This document shows, one piece after another, positions 1 through 5,953 of a stretch of 5,953 nucleotides of DNA. The position numbers were made by a program, and so were the translations under genes. The notes beneath the pieces are model-generated. The model did no database searches, was not told where the DNA came from, and saw nothing but the letters and a program-made list of their open reading frames with translations. This DNA is from Chloroflexota bacterium (lineage in GTDB: Bacteria; Chloroflexota; Anaerolineae; 4572-78; J111). The stretch is from NCBI GenBank assembly GCA_003695455.1, contig RFJF01000028.1, positions 1 through 5,953 on the forward strand, given 5' to 3'. The first letter of the stretch is position 1, and the number at the start of each line of letters is the position of its first letter.

Positions 1-28
1 ACATGTAGCGTTGTTGGCCTTTGCCGGT

Positions 29-34
29 TATAAT
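29..34 (+). promoter_or_regulatory. Candidate -10 box of the first kinase gene
   Basis: The hexamer TATAAT matches the sigma70 -10 consensus exactly and lies 28 bases before the chosen ATG. A start of transcription near position 41 would give a leader of about 22 bases containing the ribosome binding site. No good -35 box is seen at the normal distance (positions 5-13 hold nothing like TTGACA) and there is no TG extension, so this is only a candidate. Confidence 0.35.
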
Positions 35-62
35 AAAAGGGCAGCAATTTTTGGGGAACCAT

Positions 63-1229
63 ATGCACCAGTCAGACCAAAGCAAAGGTAAAATTCTGAT
101 TGTTGACGACACGCCAACAAATCTGGATTTGCTGTTCAAATACCTTAACCGTTCCGGATTTGAGGTGCTGGTTTCGCAAAGCGGCAAAGATGCGCTGGAG
201 TTAGCGGCAGAAGCCGAGCCAGACATTATCCTGCTGGATATTATGATGCCAGAGATGGATGGCTTTGAAACCTGCACAAAACTCAAACAGCAGGAAACCA
301 CCCGCGATATCCCGGTAATCTTTATGACAGCGCTGGTTGATGTGGACAACAAGGTTAAGGCATTTACCATGGGCGCGGTTGATTATGTGGCTAAACCCTT
401 TGAGCGCCGGGAAGTTCTGGCCCGGCTCACCACCCACCTGACCTTACGCCGGCTGCAAAAAAACCTTGAACAGGAGATTGCCGAGCGCAAAAAGGCCGAA
501 GAACAACTGAGACAATTTGCTGAAGAATTGCAGGTGCGTAATGCCGAACTGGACGCCTTTGGACACACGGTGGCCCACAACCTGCAAAATCCGCTCAACG
601 CCATTACCGGCATTTCAGAATTACTGGCTACGGATTACGCCACCATTCCCAGAGACCGGCTAAAAAAGTATCTGGATATTATGCACCGCAGCGGCCAAAA
701 AGCAGCCAATATTATTCAGGAATTGATGATTCTGGCCAGCGTTCGGCAGCGAGAGGTGGTGCCAACCCCGCTGGATATGGAAGTTATTGTGCTTGAGGCG
801 CAACAGCGCGTACTAACCATGGTTGAAGAATACGGCGCGCAAATTCATATCCCGGAAAGCTGGCCCACAGCCGTGGGGTACGGCCCCTGGATTGAAGAAG
901 TGTGGACAAATTATTTAAGTAACGCCATCAAATACGGCGGAACACCGCCCATTATTCAGGTGGGCGGCACACCTGAATCTAACGGGCAGGTGCGTTTTTG
1001 GGTAAAAGATAACGGCCCCGGCCTGAGCGCCGAGGAACAATCGCGGTTGTTTACCCCGTTCACCCAACTTAGCCAGTTAAAAGTAAAAGGCCACGGGCTG
1101 GGGCTGTCAATTGTGCGGCGGATTGTGCACAAACTGGGTGGAGAAGTGGGCGTTTCCAGCAGCGGCCAACCCGGCGAAGGCAGTACCTTCAGCTTTACGC
1201 TGCCCGCCGCCCCGGCTGCCGATTCCTGA
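63..1229 (+). CDS. Soluble sensor histidine kinase with N-terminal receiver (REC-HisKA-HATPase)
   Basis: Two-component signalling protein of 388 aa. By family knowledge it takes a phosphate on its receiver aspartate and autophosphorylates a histidine using ATP. Residues about 9-125 form a receiver: acidic pair D15/D16, phospho-acceptor D59 in LLDIMMPEMDG, T89, and K111 followed by P. A charged, coiled-coil-like linker (about 126-162) leads to the H-box, with H172 in AHNLQNPL. The ATPase domain follows: N-box around N283-N287, G1 DNGPG at 316-320, F-box LFTPF at 329-333, G2 GHGLGL at 343-348. No transmembrane segment or PAS/GAF sensor is seen, so it should be cytoplasmic and driven through its receiver. 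ATG at 63 is chosen because GGGGAA (53-58) lies 4 bases upstream; an in-frame TTG at 21 precedes the likely -10 box. The gene ends in TGA. Target unknown. Confidence 0.93.
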   Translation: MHQSDQSKGKILIVDDTPTNLDLLFKYLNRSGFEVLVSQSGKDALELAAEAEPDIILLDIMMPEMDGFETCTKLKQQETTRDIPVIFMTALVDVDNKVKAFTMGAVDYVAKPFERREVLARLTTHLTLRRLQKNLEQEIAERKKAEEQLRQFAEELQVRNAELDAFGHTVAHNLQNPLNAITGISELLATDYATIPRDRLKKYLDIMHRSGQKAANIIQELMILASVRQREVVPTPLDMEVIVLEAQQRVLTMVEEYGAQIHIPESWPTAVGYGPWIEEVWTNYLSNAIKYGGTPPIIQVGGTPESNGQVRFWVKDNGPGLSAEEQSRLFTPFTQLSQLKVKGHGLGLSIVRRIVHKLGGEVGVSSSGQPGEGSTFSFTLPAAPAADS

Positions 1230-1397
1230 CCCGGTGTTCACAAGAAACCAAACCGGCCCGCGGCACAGCAACAAAACTAAAAAATTAACATTTAACCGGT
1301 CGGGAGCCTCCCGTTGCGCTCAGGGTGACACGCCTGAGACGACTCCTCCTAATTCCTGACTCCCGGCGCCTAAATTCTGGTTTCAGAGGTAAAAACA
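1230..1397. other. Intergenic gap with small hairpin and repeat-like sequence
   Basis: This 168-base gap carries no gene I can support. It holds a short hairpin at 1301-1313 (stem CGGGA/TCCCG, loop GCC), followed by TTGCGCTCAGGGTGACA at 1314-1330, which resembles dispersed intergenic repeats I recall from several bacterial genomes. The 9-mer ATTCCTGAC occurs at 1222-1230, overlapping the stop codon of the upstream kinase, and again at 1352-1360, each followed by a CCCGG-like run. No hairpin with a T-run that would act as a clear terminator is seen, and no convincing -35/-10 pair for the next gene. Repeat status is inference from one copy. Confidence 0.4.
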
Positions 1398-2153
1398 ATG
1401 TGGGCAAAATTATCGGCAACCATAGCAACGCTTGCTCTGATAATCACCGCCTGCGGCGGTGGGGGCGCAGCCCCGCCACCCCCCACTCCGGACCCCTTGC
1501 TGGCAGATTTGCAGGGCAAACCGGTCGAACTGGTAACAGAAGACAACGTAAACCTAAAGGCCACCTACTACCCCCCCGGCGGCACCGCAGCCAAAGCCCC
1601 GGCTGTGCTGCTGCTGCATATGCTCAACAGCAACAAAGAATCATGGCAGGATTTTGCCCCGGTTTTGCAGAACACCGGCTACGCCGTGCTGGCACTTGAT
1701 TTGCGCGGCCACGGCGAAAGCAGCAACGCCAACTTTAACTACACATTTATGGACAGAGACGCCGACGCAGCCCTGGCATGGCTGCGCGCCCGCCCTGAAA
1801 TTAACGCCGAAAAAATTGGTATTGTTGGCGCCAGCATTGGGGCCAACCTGGCTCTGCGTGCCGGTAGCCGAAACACAAACGTCAAATCGGTGGTGCTGCT
1901 GTCGCCGGGGCTGGATTACCGCGGAGTTACCACGCTTGACGCGCTGGCCGAATACGGCCAGCGCCCGGTAATGATTGTGGCCGCAGAAAATGACACCTAC
2001 GCCGCCGACTCGTCTCGGACGTTGAACAGCCAGGCGCTGGGCCAGCATCAGCTTCAAATTTATCCCGGCGCCGACCACGGCACCAACCTGTTATCGGCAC
2101 AGGCCGGCCTGACGCCAATGATTCTCTCCTGGTTTGCCACAACTATGCCATAA
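1398..2153 (+). CDS. Lipoprotein alpha/beta hydrolase
   Basis: Predicted exported lipoprotein of 251 aa with an alpha/beta hydrolase fold. The N-terminus is a signal peptide: K4, a hydrophobic core (about 8-16) and a lipobox ITAC ending at C19, the likely lipidated residue. A Gly/Pro-rich tether (20-33) follows, then the hydrolase domain (about 38-250). The nucleophile elbow is GASIG with S146; likely acid D199 in ENDTY; likely base H227 in GADHG. DLRGHGES at 101-108 is typical of the family, and H74 in LLLHM sits where the oxyanion-hole loop is expected. The full triad suggests an active serine esterase, lipase or peptidase-like enzyme at the outer face of the cytoplasmic membrane; the substrate cannot be read from sequence. 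ATG at 1398 follows AGAGG (1385-1389) by 8 bases and gives an intact signal peptide. The stop is 14 bases before the next kinase gene, indicating co-transcription. Confidence 0.88.
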   Translation: MWAKLSATIATLALIITACGGGGAAPPPPTPDPLLADLQGKPVELVTEDNVNLKATYYPPGGTAAKAPAVLLLHMLNSNKESWQDFAPVLQNTGYAVLALDLRGHGESSNANFNYTFMDRDADAALAWLRARPEINAEKIGIVGASIGANLALRAGSRNTNVKSVVLLSPGLDYRGVTTLDALAEYGQRPVMIVAAENDTYAADSSRTLNSQALGQHQLQIYPGADHGTNLLSAQAGLTPMILSWFATTMP

Positions 2154-2167
2154 CCCGCGGAGCAATT

Positions 2168-4606
2168 ATGAACCACCCGTCACCGTTAAAAATATTGCTC
2201 ATTGAAGATACACCAGCAGATGCCCGCCTGATTGCCACCCTGCTGCATCGCTACTCCGGGTTACTTTCATTTGACCTGACACATCACACTACACTGGCCG
2301 CCGGTGCAGACTACCTGCGGCAACACCCCACCGATGCCATCCTGCTGGATTTATCGCTGCCGGACAGCCAGGGGCTGGACACCTTCACCGCTATTCGCCA
2401 ACTGGTTCCCAACACCCCCATCATTATTTTAACCGGCACCAACGATGAGGCGTTGGCAATTCAATCTGTTCATTCCGGCGCGCAAGATTACCTGCTCAAA
2501 GGCCGAATTGACAAGAATCGACTGGCCCACGCCATCAGCTACGCCGTTGAACGGCAACGCTTGTGGCGTGAACTGGAACAAAAAGCCCGCACCCTGGAAG
2601 CCTCGCAGGCCCGGTATCACGCGCTGGTAGAACACGCGCAGGAGGGCATTGGCGTGTTGCAACAAGGGCAGTTGGTGTTTGCCAACCCGGCTTTGGCGCA
2701 ATTTTTAGACTACACCATTGACGAACTGCTGGCGCTAAACACAGACGCGCTGAAAAACCTTATCCACCCCGAAGACCGTGATTTTGTGCTGCGCAATTAC
2801 TGGAACAAATTTGTAACCCGCCCCCGGCAGCTCCAGTTTGAGGCGCGGTACCTCACCAAAACCGGTCACACCTGCTGGCTCAACATCAAAGCCAGCCCGT
2901 TTGAACACAGCAACCAGCCGGCCACGCTGATTACCGCCCTTAACGTAACCCAGCACCACAACACAGAAGACCGGCTGGTTAAAGAACGCAACCTGCTGCG
3001 CACAATCATAGATAACCTGCCGGATGATGTGTTTGTAAAAGACACCGCCGGCCGCTTTGTGAGCGTCAACCTGGCAACCATGCAGCGCCTGGGGGCCAAA
3101 AACCTGATTGAAATTATTGGCAAAACAGAATCCGATTTTCTGCCGCCCCGGCAAGCAGCCCAATCGCAGGCAGGTGAGCAGGCTCTGTTTGCAACCGGCC
3201 AGCCAATTATCAACCTTGAAGAACAAACCCTGGACCGGCAGACCCACAGCCAGTGCTGGCTGCTAACCACCAAAGTTCCCCTCCGCGATACGCAGGGGCA
3301 GATTACCGGGCTGGTGGGCATCAGACGAGACATCACCGACCGGCGGCAAGCCGAAGAAGCGCTCAAAAAAGAACACGCCCTGCTGGCCCAGCGGGTTGAC
3401 GAACGCACCTCTGAACTCCGCGATGCCAACAAAAAACTGACTCACGCGCTCCGCGTAAAAGACGAATTTCTGGCCAGCATGAGCCACGAACTCCGCACCC
3501 CCCTCAACGCCATTTTGGGCATGTCAGAAATTCTCAGCGACAACATCTACGGCACGCTCAATGAAAACCAGCACAATTCGGTAAATATTATTCAGGAAAG
3601 CGGCCGCCACCTGCTCAACCTTATTAATGACATTCTGGACGTGTCAAAAATAGAAGCCAACCACCTGTCACTGGAACTGGTGCCGGTTGCTGTGGATGAC
3701 GTGTGCCAGGCCAGCCTGCGCTTTGTTAAACAGGCTGCCCAAAAGAAAAATATCTCCGTGTCTCTCGAGTACAATCAGAATGATTTGATTCTGCTGGCCG
3801 ATGAGCGCCGGTTGAAACAAATTTTGGTCAACCTGTTGAGCAACGCCGTCAAGTTTACGCCGGAAAACGGCCAGATTGGCCTGACCGTTGAAGCCGACGC
3901 CGCGCACAAAATCATCAACTTTACCGTGTGGGATACCGGCATTGGCATTGCCCCGGAAGACCAGGGGCGGCTGTTTCAACCGTTTGTGCAGCTAGACAGC
4001 CGGCTGGCCCGCGAATACGAAGGCACCGGGTTAGGGCTGGCCCTGGTTCGGCTGCTGGCAGACCTGCACGGCGCCAAGGTTTCGGTCAACAGCCAGGTGG
4101 GGCAGGGCAGCCGGTTTTCGGTGGCTATGCCGTGGCGCAAAACTGAAGCGCCGCCGCCCGACGAACCACCACCCGCCGCCGATTCTTCCGCCACGGGCAT
4201 GCCCGCAACCGGCCCAGACCCGGACCGCTCGCTGATTTTGCTGGCCGAAGACAACGCCGCCAACGTTGAAGTCATGTCCAGCTATCTGACGGCCAAAGGC
4301 TACCGGGTTGTCACCGCCAGCGATGGCGCAGAAACCATTGACTACGCCCGCAAGCTGCGCCCAAACCTGATTTTAATGGACATTCACATGCCAGACATTG
4401 ACGGCCTGGAAGCCACCCGCCAAATCCGCAACAACCCAAATCTGGCATCCGTGCCAATTATTGCCCTGACCGCGCTGGCCATGCCCGGAGACCGTGAACG
4501 CTGTCTGGCCGCCGGCGCAGATGATTACCTGACCAAACCCGTCAGCCTGACAGGGCTTGCCCAGACCATTGAATCACACCTGCGGCAAACAGAAGCGGCC
4601 TCGTAA
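2168..4606 (+). CDS. Hybrid sensor histidine kinase (REC-PAS-PAS-HisKA-HATPase-REC)
   Basis: Large cytoplasmic hybrid kinase of 812 aa. Order of domains: receiver 1 (about 7-125; E13/D14, acceptor D61 in LLDLSLPD, T89, K111 followed by G rather than the usual P); PAS 1 (about 145-262); PAS 2 (about 275-392, ending in a PAC-like GIRRDITDRR); coiled-coil-like linker (392-428); HisKA with H440 in SHELRTPL; HATPase with N-box N555/N559, G1 DTGIG at 589-593, F-box LFQPF, G2 GTGLGL at 619-624; a Pro/Ala-rich linker (about 658-684); receiver 2 (about 687-806; E694/D695, acceptor D738 in LMDIHMPD, T768, K790). All catalytic residues are present. No membrane segment is seen, and no LOV-type cysteine motif, so the PAS ligand is unknown. 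The C-terminal receiver implies relay to an HPt protein, absent here. CGGAG at 2158-2162 is the likely ribosome binding site, and the hydrolase stop is 14 bases upstream. Confidence 0.95.
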   Translation: MNHPSPLKILLIEDTPADARLIATLLHRYSGLLSFDLTHHTTLAAGADYLRQHPTDAILLDLSLPDSQGLDTFTAIRQLVPNTPIIILTGTNDEALAIQSVHSGAQDYLLKGRIDKNRLAHAISYAVERQRLWRELEQKARTLEASQARYHALVEHAQEGIGVLQQGQLVFANPALAQFLDYTIDELLALNTDALKNLIHPEDRDFVLRNYWNKFVTRPRQLQFEARYLTKTGHTCWLNIKASPFEHSNQPATLITALNVTQHHNTEDRLVKERNLLRTIIDNLPDDVFVKDTAGRFVSVNLATMQRLGAKNLIEIIGKTESDFLPPRQAAQSQAGEQALFATGQPIINLEEQTLDRQTHSQCWLLTTKVPLRDTQGQITGLVGIRRDITDRRQAEEALKKEHALLAQRVDERTSELRDANKKLTHALRVKDEFLASMSHELRTPLNAILGMSEILSDNIYGTLNENQHNSVNIIQESGRHLLNLINDILDVSKIEANHLSLELVPVAVDDVCQASLRFVKQAAQKKNISVSLEYNQNDLILLADERRLKQILVNLLSNAVKFTPENGQIGLTVEADAAHKIINFTVWDTGIGIAPEDQGRLFQPFVQLDSRLAREYEGTGLGLALVRLLADLHGAKVSVNSQVGQGSRFSVAMPWRKTEAPPPDEPPPAADSSATGMPATGPDPDRSLILLAEDNAANVEVMSSYLTAKGYRVVTASDGAETIDYARKLRPNLILMDIHMPDIDGLEATRQIRNNPNLASVPIIALTALAMPGDRERCLAAGADDYLTKPVSLTGLAQTIESHLRQTEAAS

Positions 4607-4625
4607 CCCCCGCCGGGTTTGACGA
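4601..4625 (+). other. Imperfect inverted repeat over the kinase stop codon
   Basis: TCGTAACCC (4601-4609) can pair with GGGTT (4615-4619) and, after a 2-base bulge, ACGA (4622-4625), around the loop CCGCC. It covers the TAA of the hybrid kinase gene and overlaps the -35 box of the prfA promoter. No T-run follows, so it is a weak terminator candidate at best and may be chance. Confidence 0.3.
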
Positions 4626-4647
4626 CTTGCACCACTTCATCTATCAT
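4619..4647 (+). promoter_or_regulatory. Sigma70-type promoter for prfA
   Basis: TTGACG at 4619-4624 matches the -35 consensus at five of six bases, and TATCAT at 4642-4647 matches the -10 consensus at five of six. The spacer is exactly 17 bases. Transcription would begin near 4654, giving a leader of about 55 bases before the prfA ATG. This suggests prfA has its own promoter rather than depending on the kinase operon. Confidence 0.65.
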
Positions 4648-4666
4648 ACCGCTAAATTTGTAACCC

Positions 4667-4690
4667 TAACCCGCCCCAGCCGGCGGGTTA
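4667..4690 (+). promoter_or_regulatory. Perfect stem-loop in the prfA leader
   Basis: TAACCCGCC (4667-4675) and GGCGGGTTA (4682-4690) form a perfect 9-bp stem with the 6-base loop CCAGCC. It would lie in the 5' leader of prfA mRNA, ending 10 bases before GAGGAA, the prfA ribosome binding site (4701-4706). The sequence after it (ACTGTTGTTT) is only partly T-rich, so a leader structure or weak attenuator seems more likely than a strong terminator for the upstream operon. Its function is inferred. Confidence 0.5.
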
Positions 4691-4709
4691 ACTGTTGTTT
4701 GAGGAACCT

Positions 4710-5783
4710 ATGTTAGAAAAGCTTGCCAATGTTGAAGCACGCTACAACGAACTGATGCAATTTATGTCGCAGCCAGACGTTACCAGCAACCCGGACCTGC
4801 TGATGAAATACGGGCAGGAACAATCAAACCTGCAACCCATTGTTGAGGCGGCACAACGCTACCGCACGGTGCTGGATCAGTTGAAAGATGCCAAAGAAAT
4901 GCTGGCCGATGACCTTGACGACGACATGAAAGCCATGGTGCAGGAAGAAAAAGACAGCCTGACCGCCGAGCGGGAATCGCTGGAAGAACAACTGCGCACT
5001 ATGCTGCTGCCCAAAGACCCCAACGATGACAAAGACGTGATTGTTGAAATTCGGGCCGGCGCAGGCGGAGATGAAGCCGGCCTGTTTGCCGCCGACCTGT
5101 TCCGCATTTACAGCCACTACGCCGATAATCACGGCTGGAAATCCACCGTACTCAGCAAAAATGAATCCGGCATTGGCGGTTTCAAGGAAATTATTTTTGA
5201 AGTTACCGGCGCGGGGGCATACTCCAAACTCAAGTACGAAAGCGGCGTTCACCGGGTGCAGCGCATACCGCAAACCGAAAGCGGCGGGCGCATTCACACC
5301 TCTACCGCCACCGTGGCCGTGCTGCCGAAAATTGATGAAGTAGAGATTGAAATTGACCCCAACGATGTGCGCATTGACATTTTTCGCTCATCCGGGCCGG
5401 GCGGCCAAAGCGTTAACACCACCGATTCTGCAGTGCGGCTGACCCACCTGCCCACCGGCATTGTCATTTCCTGCCAGGATGAAAAAAGCCAGCTGCAAAA
5501 CAAAATCAAGGCGTTCAACATTTTGCGCGCCCGCTTGTACGATGAAGAACAGCGCCGCCGCGAAGCCGAACTGGGCGCAGCGCGGCGTTCGCAGGTGGGC
5601 AGCGGAGACCGCAGCGAGAAAATCCGCACCTACAACTTTCCGCAAACCCGCGTTACCGACCACCGGATTGGCTACACCAGTTACCGGCTGGAAAACATAC
5701 TCAACGGCGAAATTGATGAATTTATTGAAGCGCTAACCCAGGCAGACCAGGCCAAAAAACTGGAACAACTGGCAGAATCGTAA
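4710..5783 (+). CDS. prfA: Peptide chain release factor 1 (RF1)
   Basis: Class I release factor of 357 aa, close to the E. coli length of 360. In the cytoplasm it binds UAA and UAG stop codons in the ribosomal A site and triggers hydrolysis of peptidyl-tRNA. The N-terminal helical domain covers about 1-100, ending in the family motif LLPKDP (99-104). RAGAGGDEA (115-123) is the conserved start of the core. The codon-recognition tripeptide is PQT at 187-189 in [10 protein letters not shown], the RF1 type and not SPF of RF2. The catalytic GGQ is at 231-233 in [16 protein letters not shown]233 is the residue methylated by Prm[15 protein letters not shown] (306-319) is a further family signature. 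ATG at 4710 is chosen because GAGGAA (4701-4706) sits just upstream; an in-frame TTG at 4695 would precede it. The gene ends in TAA, with prmC downstream as in many bacteria. Intact and ordinary. Confidence 0.98.
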   Translation: MLEKLANVEARYNELMQFMSQPDVTSNPDLLMKYGQEQSNLQPIVEAAQRYRTVLDQLKDAKEMLADDLDDDMKAMVQEEKDSLTAERESLEEQLRTMLLPKDPNDDKDVIVEIRAGAGGDEAGLFAADLFRIYSHYADNHGWKSTVLSKNESGIGGFKEIIFEVTGAGAYSKLKYESGVHRVQRIPQTESGGRIHTSTATVAVLPKIDEVEIEIDPNDVRIDIFRSSGPGGQSVNTTDSAVRLTHLPTGIVISCQDEKSQLQNKIKAFNILRARLYDEEQRRREAELGAARRSQVGSGDRSEKIRTYNFPQTRVTDHRIGYTSYRLENILNGEIDEFIEALTQADQAKKLEQLAES

Positions 5784-5788
5784 ACAGG

Positions 5789-5812
5789 CAGGGCGGCGCG
5801 CCGCCCTGTTTT
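5789..5812 (+). terminator. Palindromic hairpin with T-run between prfA and prmC
   Basis: Positions 5789-5808 are a perfect 20-base palindrome. As RNA it folds into a GC-rich stem, CAGGGCGG with CCGCCCTG, around the loop CGCG, and TTTT follows at 5809-5812. This is the form of an intrinsic terminator, though the T-run is short. AAACAG (5782-5787) can also pair with CTGTTT (5806-5811). It begins 6 bases after the prfA stop and ends 15 bases before the likely prmC start, so it may give partial termination and lower prmC expression. Confidence 0.55.
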
Positions 5813-5827
5813 CAGGCAGCGAATATT

Positions 5828-5953
5828 TTGCAGCACCCCACCGTAAATAACGCCCTGCACACCGCAGCGGCCCAACTGGCCGCCGCCGGTTGCCACACCC
5901 CCCGGCTAGACGCCGAAGTTTTGCTGGCCCACGCGCTAACCACAGACCGTACC
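5828..5953 (+). CDS. prmC: PrmC/HemK N-terminus (partial): release-factor glutamine methyltransferase
   Basis: The first 42 codons of a gene running off the window. The residues PRLDAEVLLAHAL, preceded by an Ala-rich helix (ALHTAAAQLAAAG), are the hallmark of the PrmC N-terminal substrate-binding domain. PrmC uses S-adenosylmethionine to methylate the glutamine of the GGQ motif in RF1 and RF2. The methyltransferase domain with its NPPY motif lies beyond the window. The likely start is TTG at 5828, which places eight residues before the first conserved helix, the usual spacing. No ATG or GTG in this frame lies in the gap, and the ribosome binding site is weak (AGG at 5814-5816). An in-frame ATT at 5825 and a CTG at 5855 are poorer alternatives. 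Its place just after prfA is the common arrangement and supports the call. The exact start is the uncertain part. Confidence 0.85.
   Translation, partial: MQHPTVNNALHTAAAQLAAAGCHTPRLDAEVLLAHALTTDRT

Noticed and set aside
21..62. Extension of the first kinase to a TTG at 21
   Set aside because: The added 14 residues are not part of the receiver fold, the TTG lies before the likely -10 box, and the ATG at 63 has a good ribosome binding site.
1111..1699. Plus-strand open frames crossing the gap between the first kinase and the hydrolase
   Set aside because: They overlap the ends of two clear genes in other frames, have Arg/Pro-rich low-complexity translations, and have no supporting ribosome binding site.
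2735..3432. Long open frames on the minus strand (170 and 188 codons) inside the hybrid kinase gene
   Set aside because: They lie wholly opposite well-conserved PAS coding sequence, overlap each other in different frames, and their translations show no domain pattern. They are composition shadows.
4653..4690. Riboswitch or tRNA in the prfA leader
   Set aside because: Only one simple stem-loop is present in a leader of about 55 bases; no multi-helix fold, aptamer motif or tRNA cloverleaf can be drawn.
4695..4709. Extension of RF1 to a TTG at 4695
   Set aside because: It would place the GAGGAA ribosome binding site inside the coding region; the ATG at 4710 gives the normal RF1 start.
4824..5297. 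157-codon open frame on the minus strand inside prfA
   Set aside because: Opposite highly conserved RF1 coding sequence and resembling no known protein; a shadow.
1..5953. CRISPR array, transposase, integrase, phage or defence genes
   Set aside because: No regularly spaced repeats and no coding sequence of these families were found; all five genes are signalling, hydrolase or translation functions.

Overview
The window is a chromosomal stretch from a bacterium, with all genes on the + strand: two soluble hybrid histidine kinases, a lipoprotein alpha/beta hydrolase between them, then the translation-termination pair prfA and (partial) prmC. DNA is moderately GC-rich by eye. The style of the two kinases (N-terminal receiver fused to a kinase, no membrane segments) and the RF1 sequence would fit Chloroflexota (Anaerolineae/Caldilineae-like). 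That assignment is an impression from protein style only; no rRNA or other marker is present to settle it.

Layout. 1-62: short leader with a candidate -10 box. 63-1229: REC-HisKA-HATPase kinase. 1230-1397: 168-base gap with a small hairpin and repeat-like sequence, no gene. 1398-2153: secreted lipoprotein hydrolase. 2168-4606: REC-PAS-PAS-HisKA-HATPase-REC hybrid kinase, 14 bases after the hydrolase and so very likely on the same transcript. 4607-4709: gap with a good sigma70-type promoter and a perfect 9-bp stem-loop ahead of the prfA ribosome binding site. 4710-5783: prfA (release factor 1). 5784-5827: gap with a perfect 20-base palindrome followed by TTTT. 5828-5953: 5' end of prmC, cut by the window edge.

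How the genes work together. prfA and prmC form a classic functional pair: RF1 reads UAA/UAG stop codons and PrmC methylates the glutamine of its GGQ motif. The two kinases have receivers and kinase cores but no DNA-binding or enzymatic output domain, and no HPt protein is in the window, so their partners must lie elsewhere. The hydrolase may be a co-expressed envelope enzyme, but nothing in the sequence links it mechanistically to the kinases.

I found no convincing undescribed system. The most notable points are non-coding: the palindrome between prfA and prmC, the promoter plus leader hairpin of prfA, and the repeat-like gap at 1230-1397. The kinase-hydrolase-kinase arrangement is the only unusual gene context.
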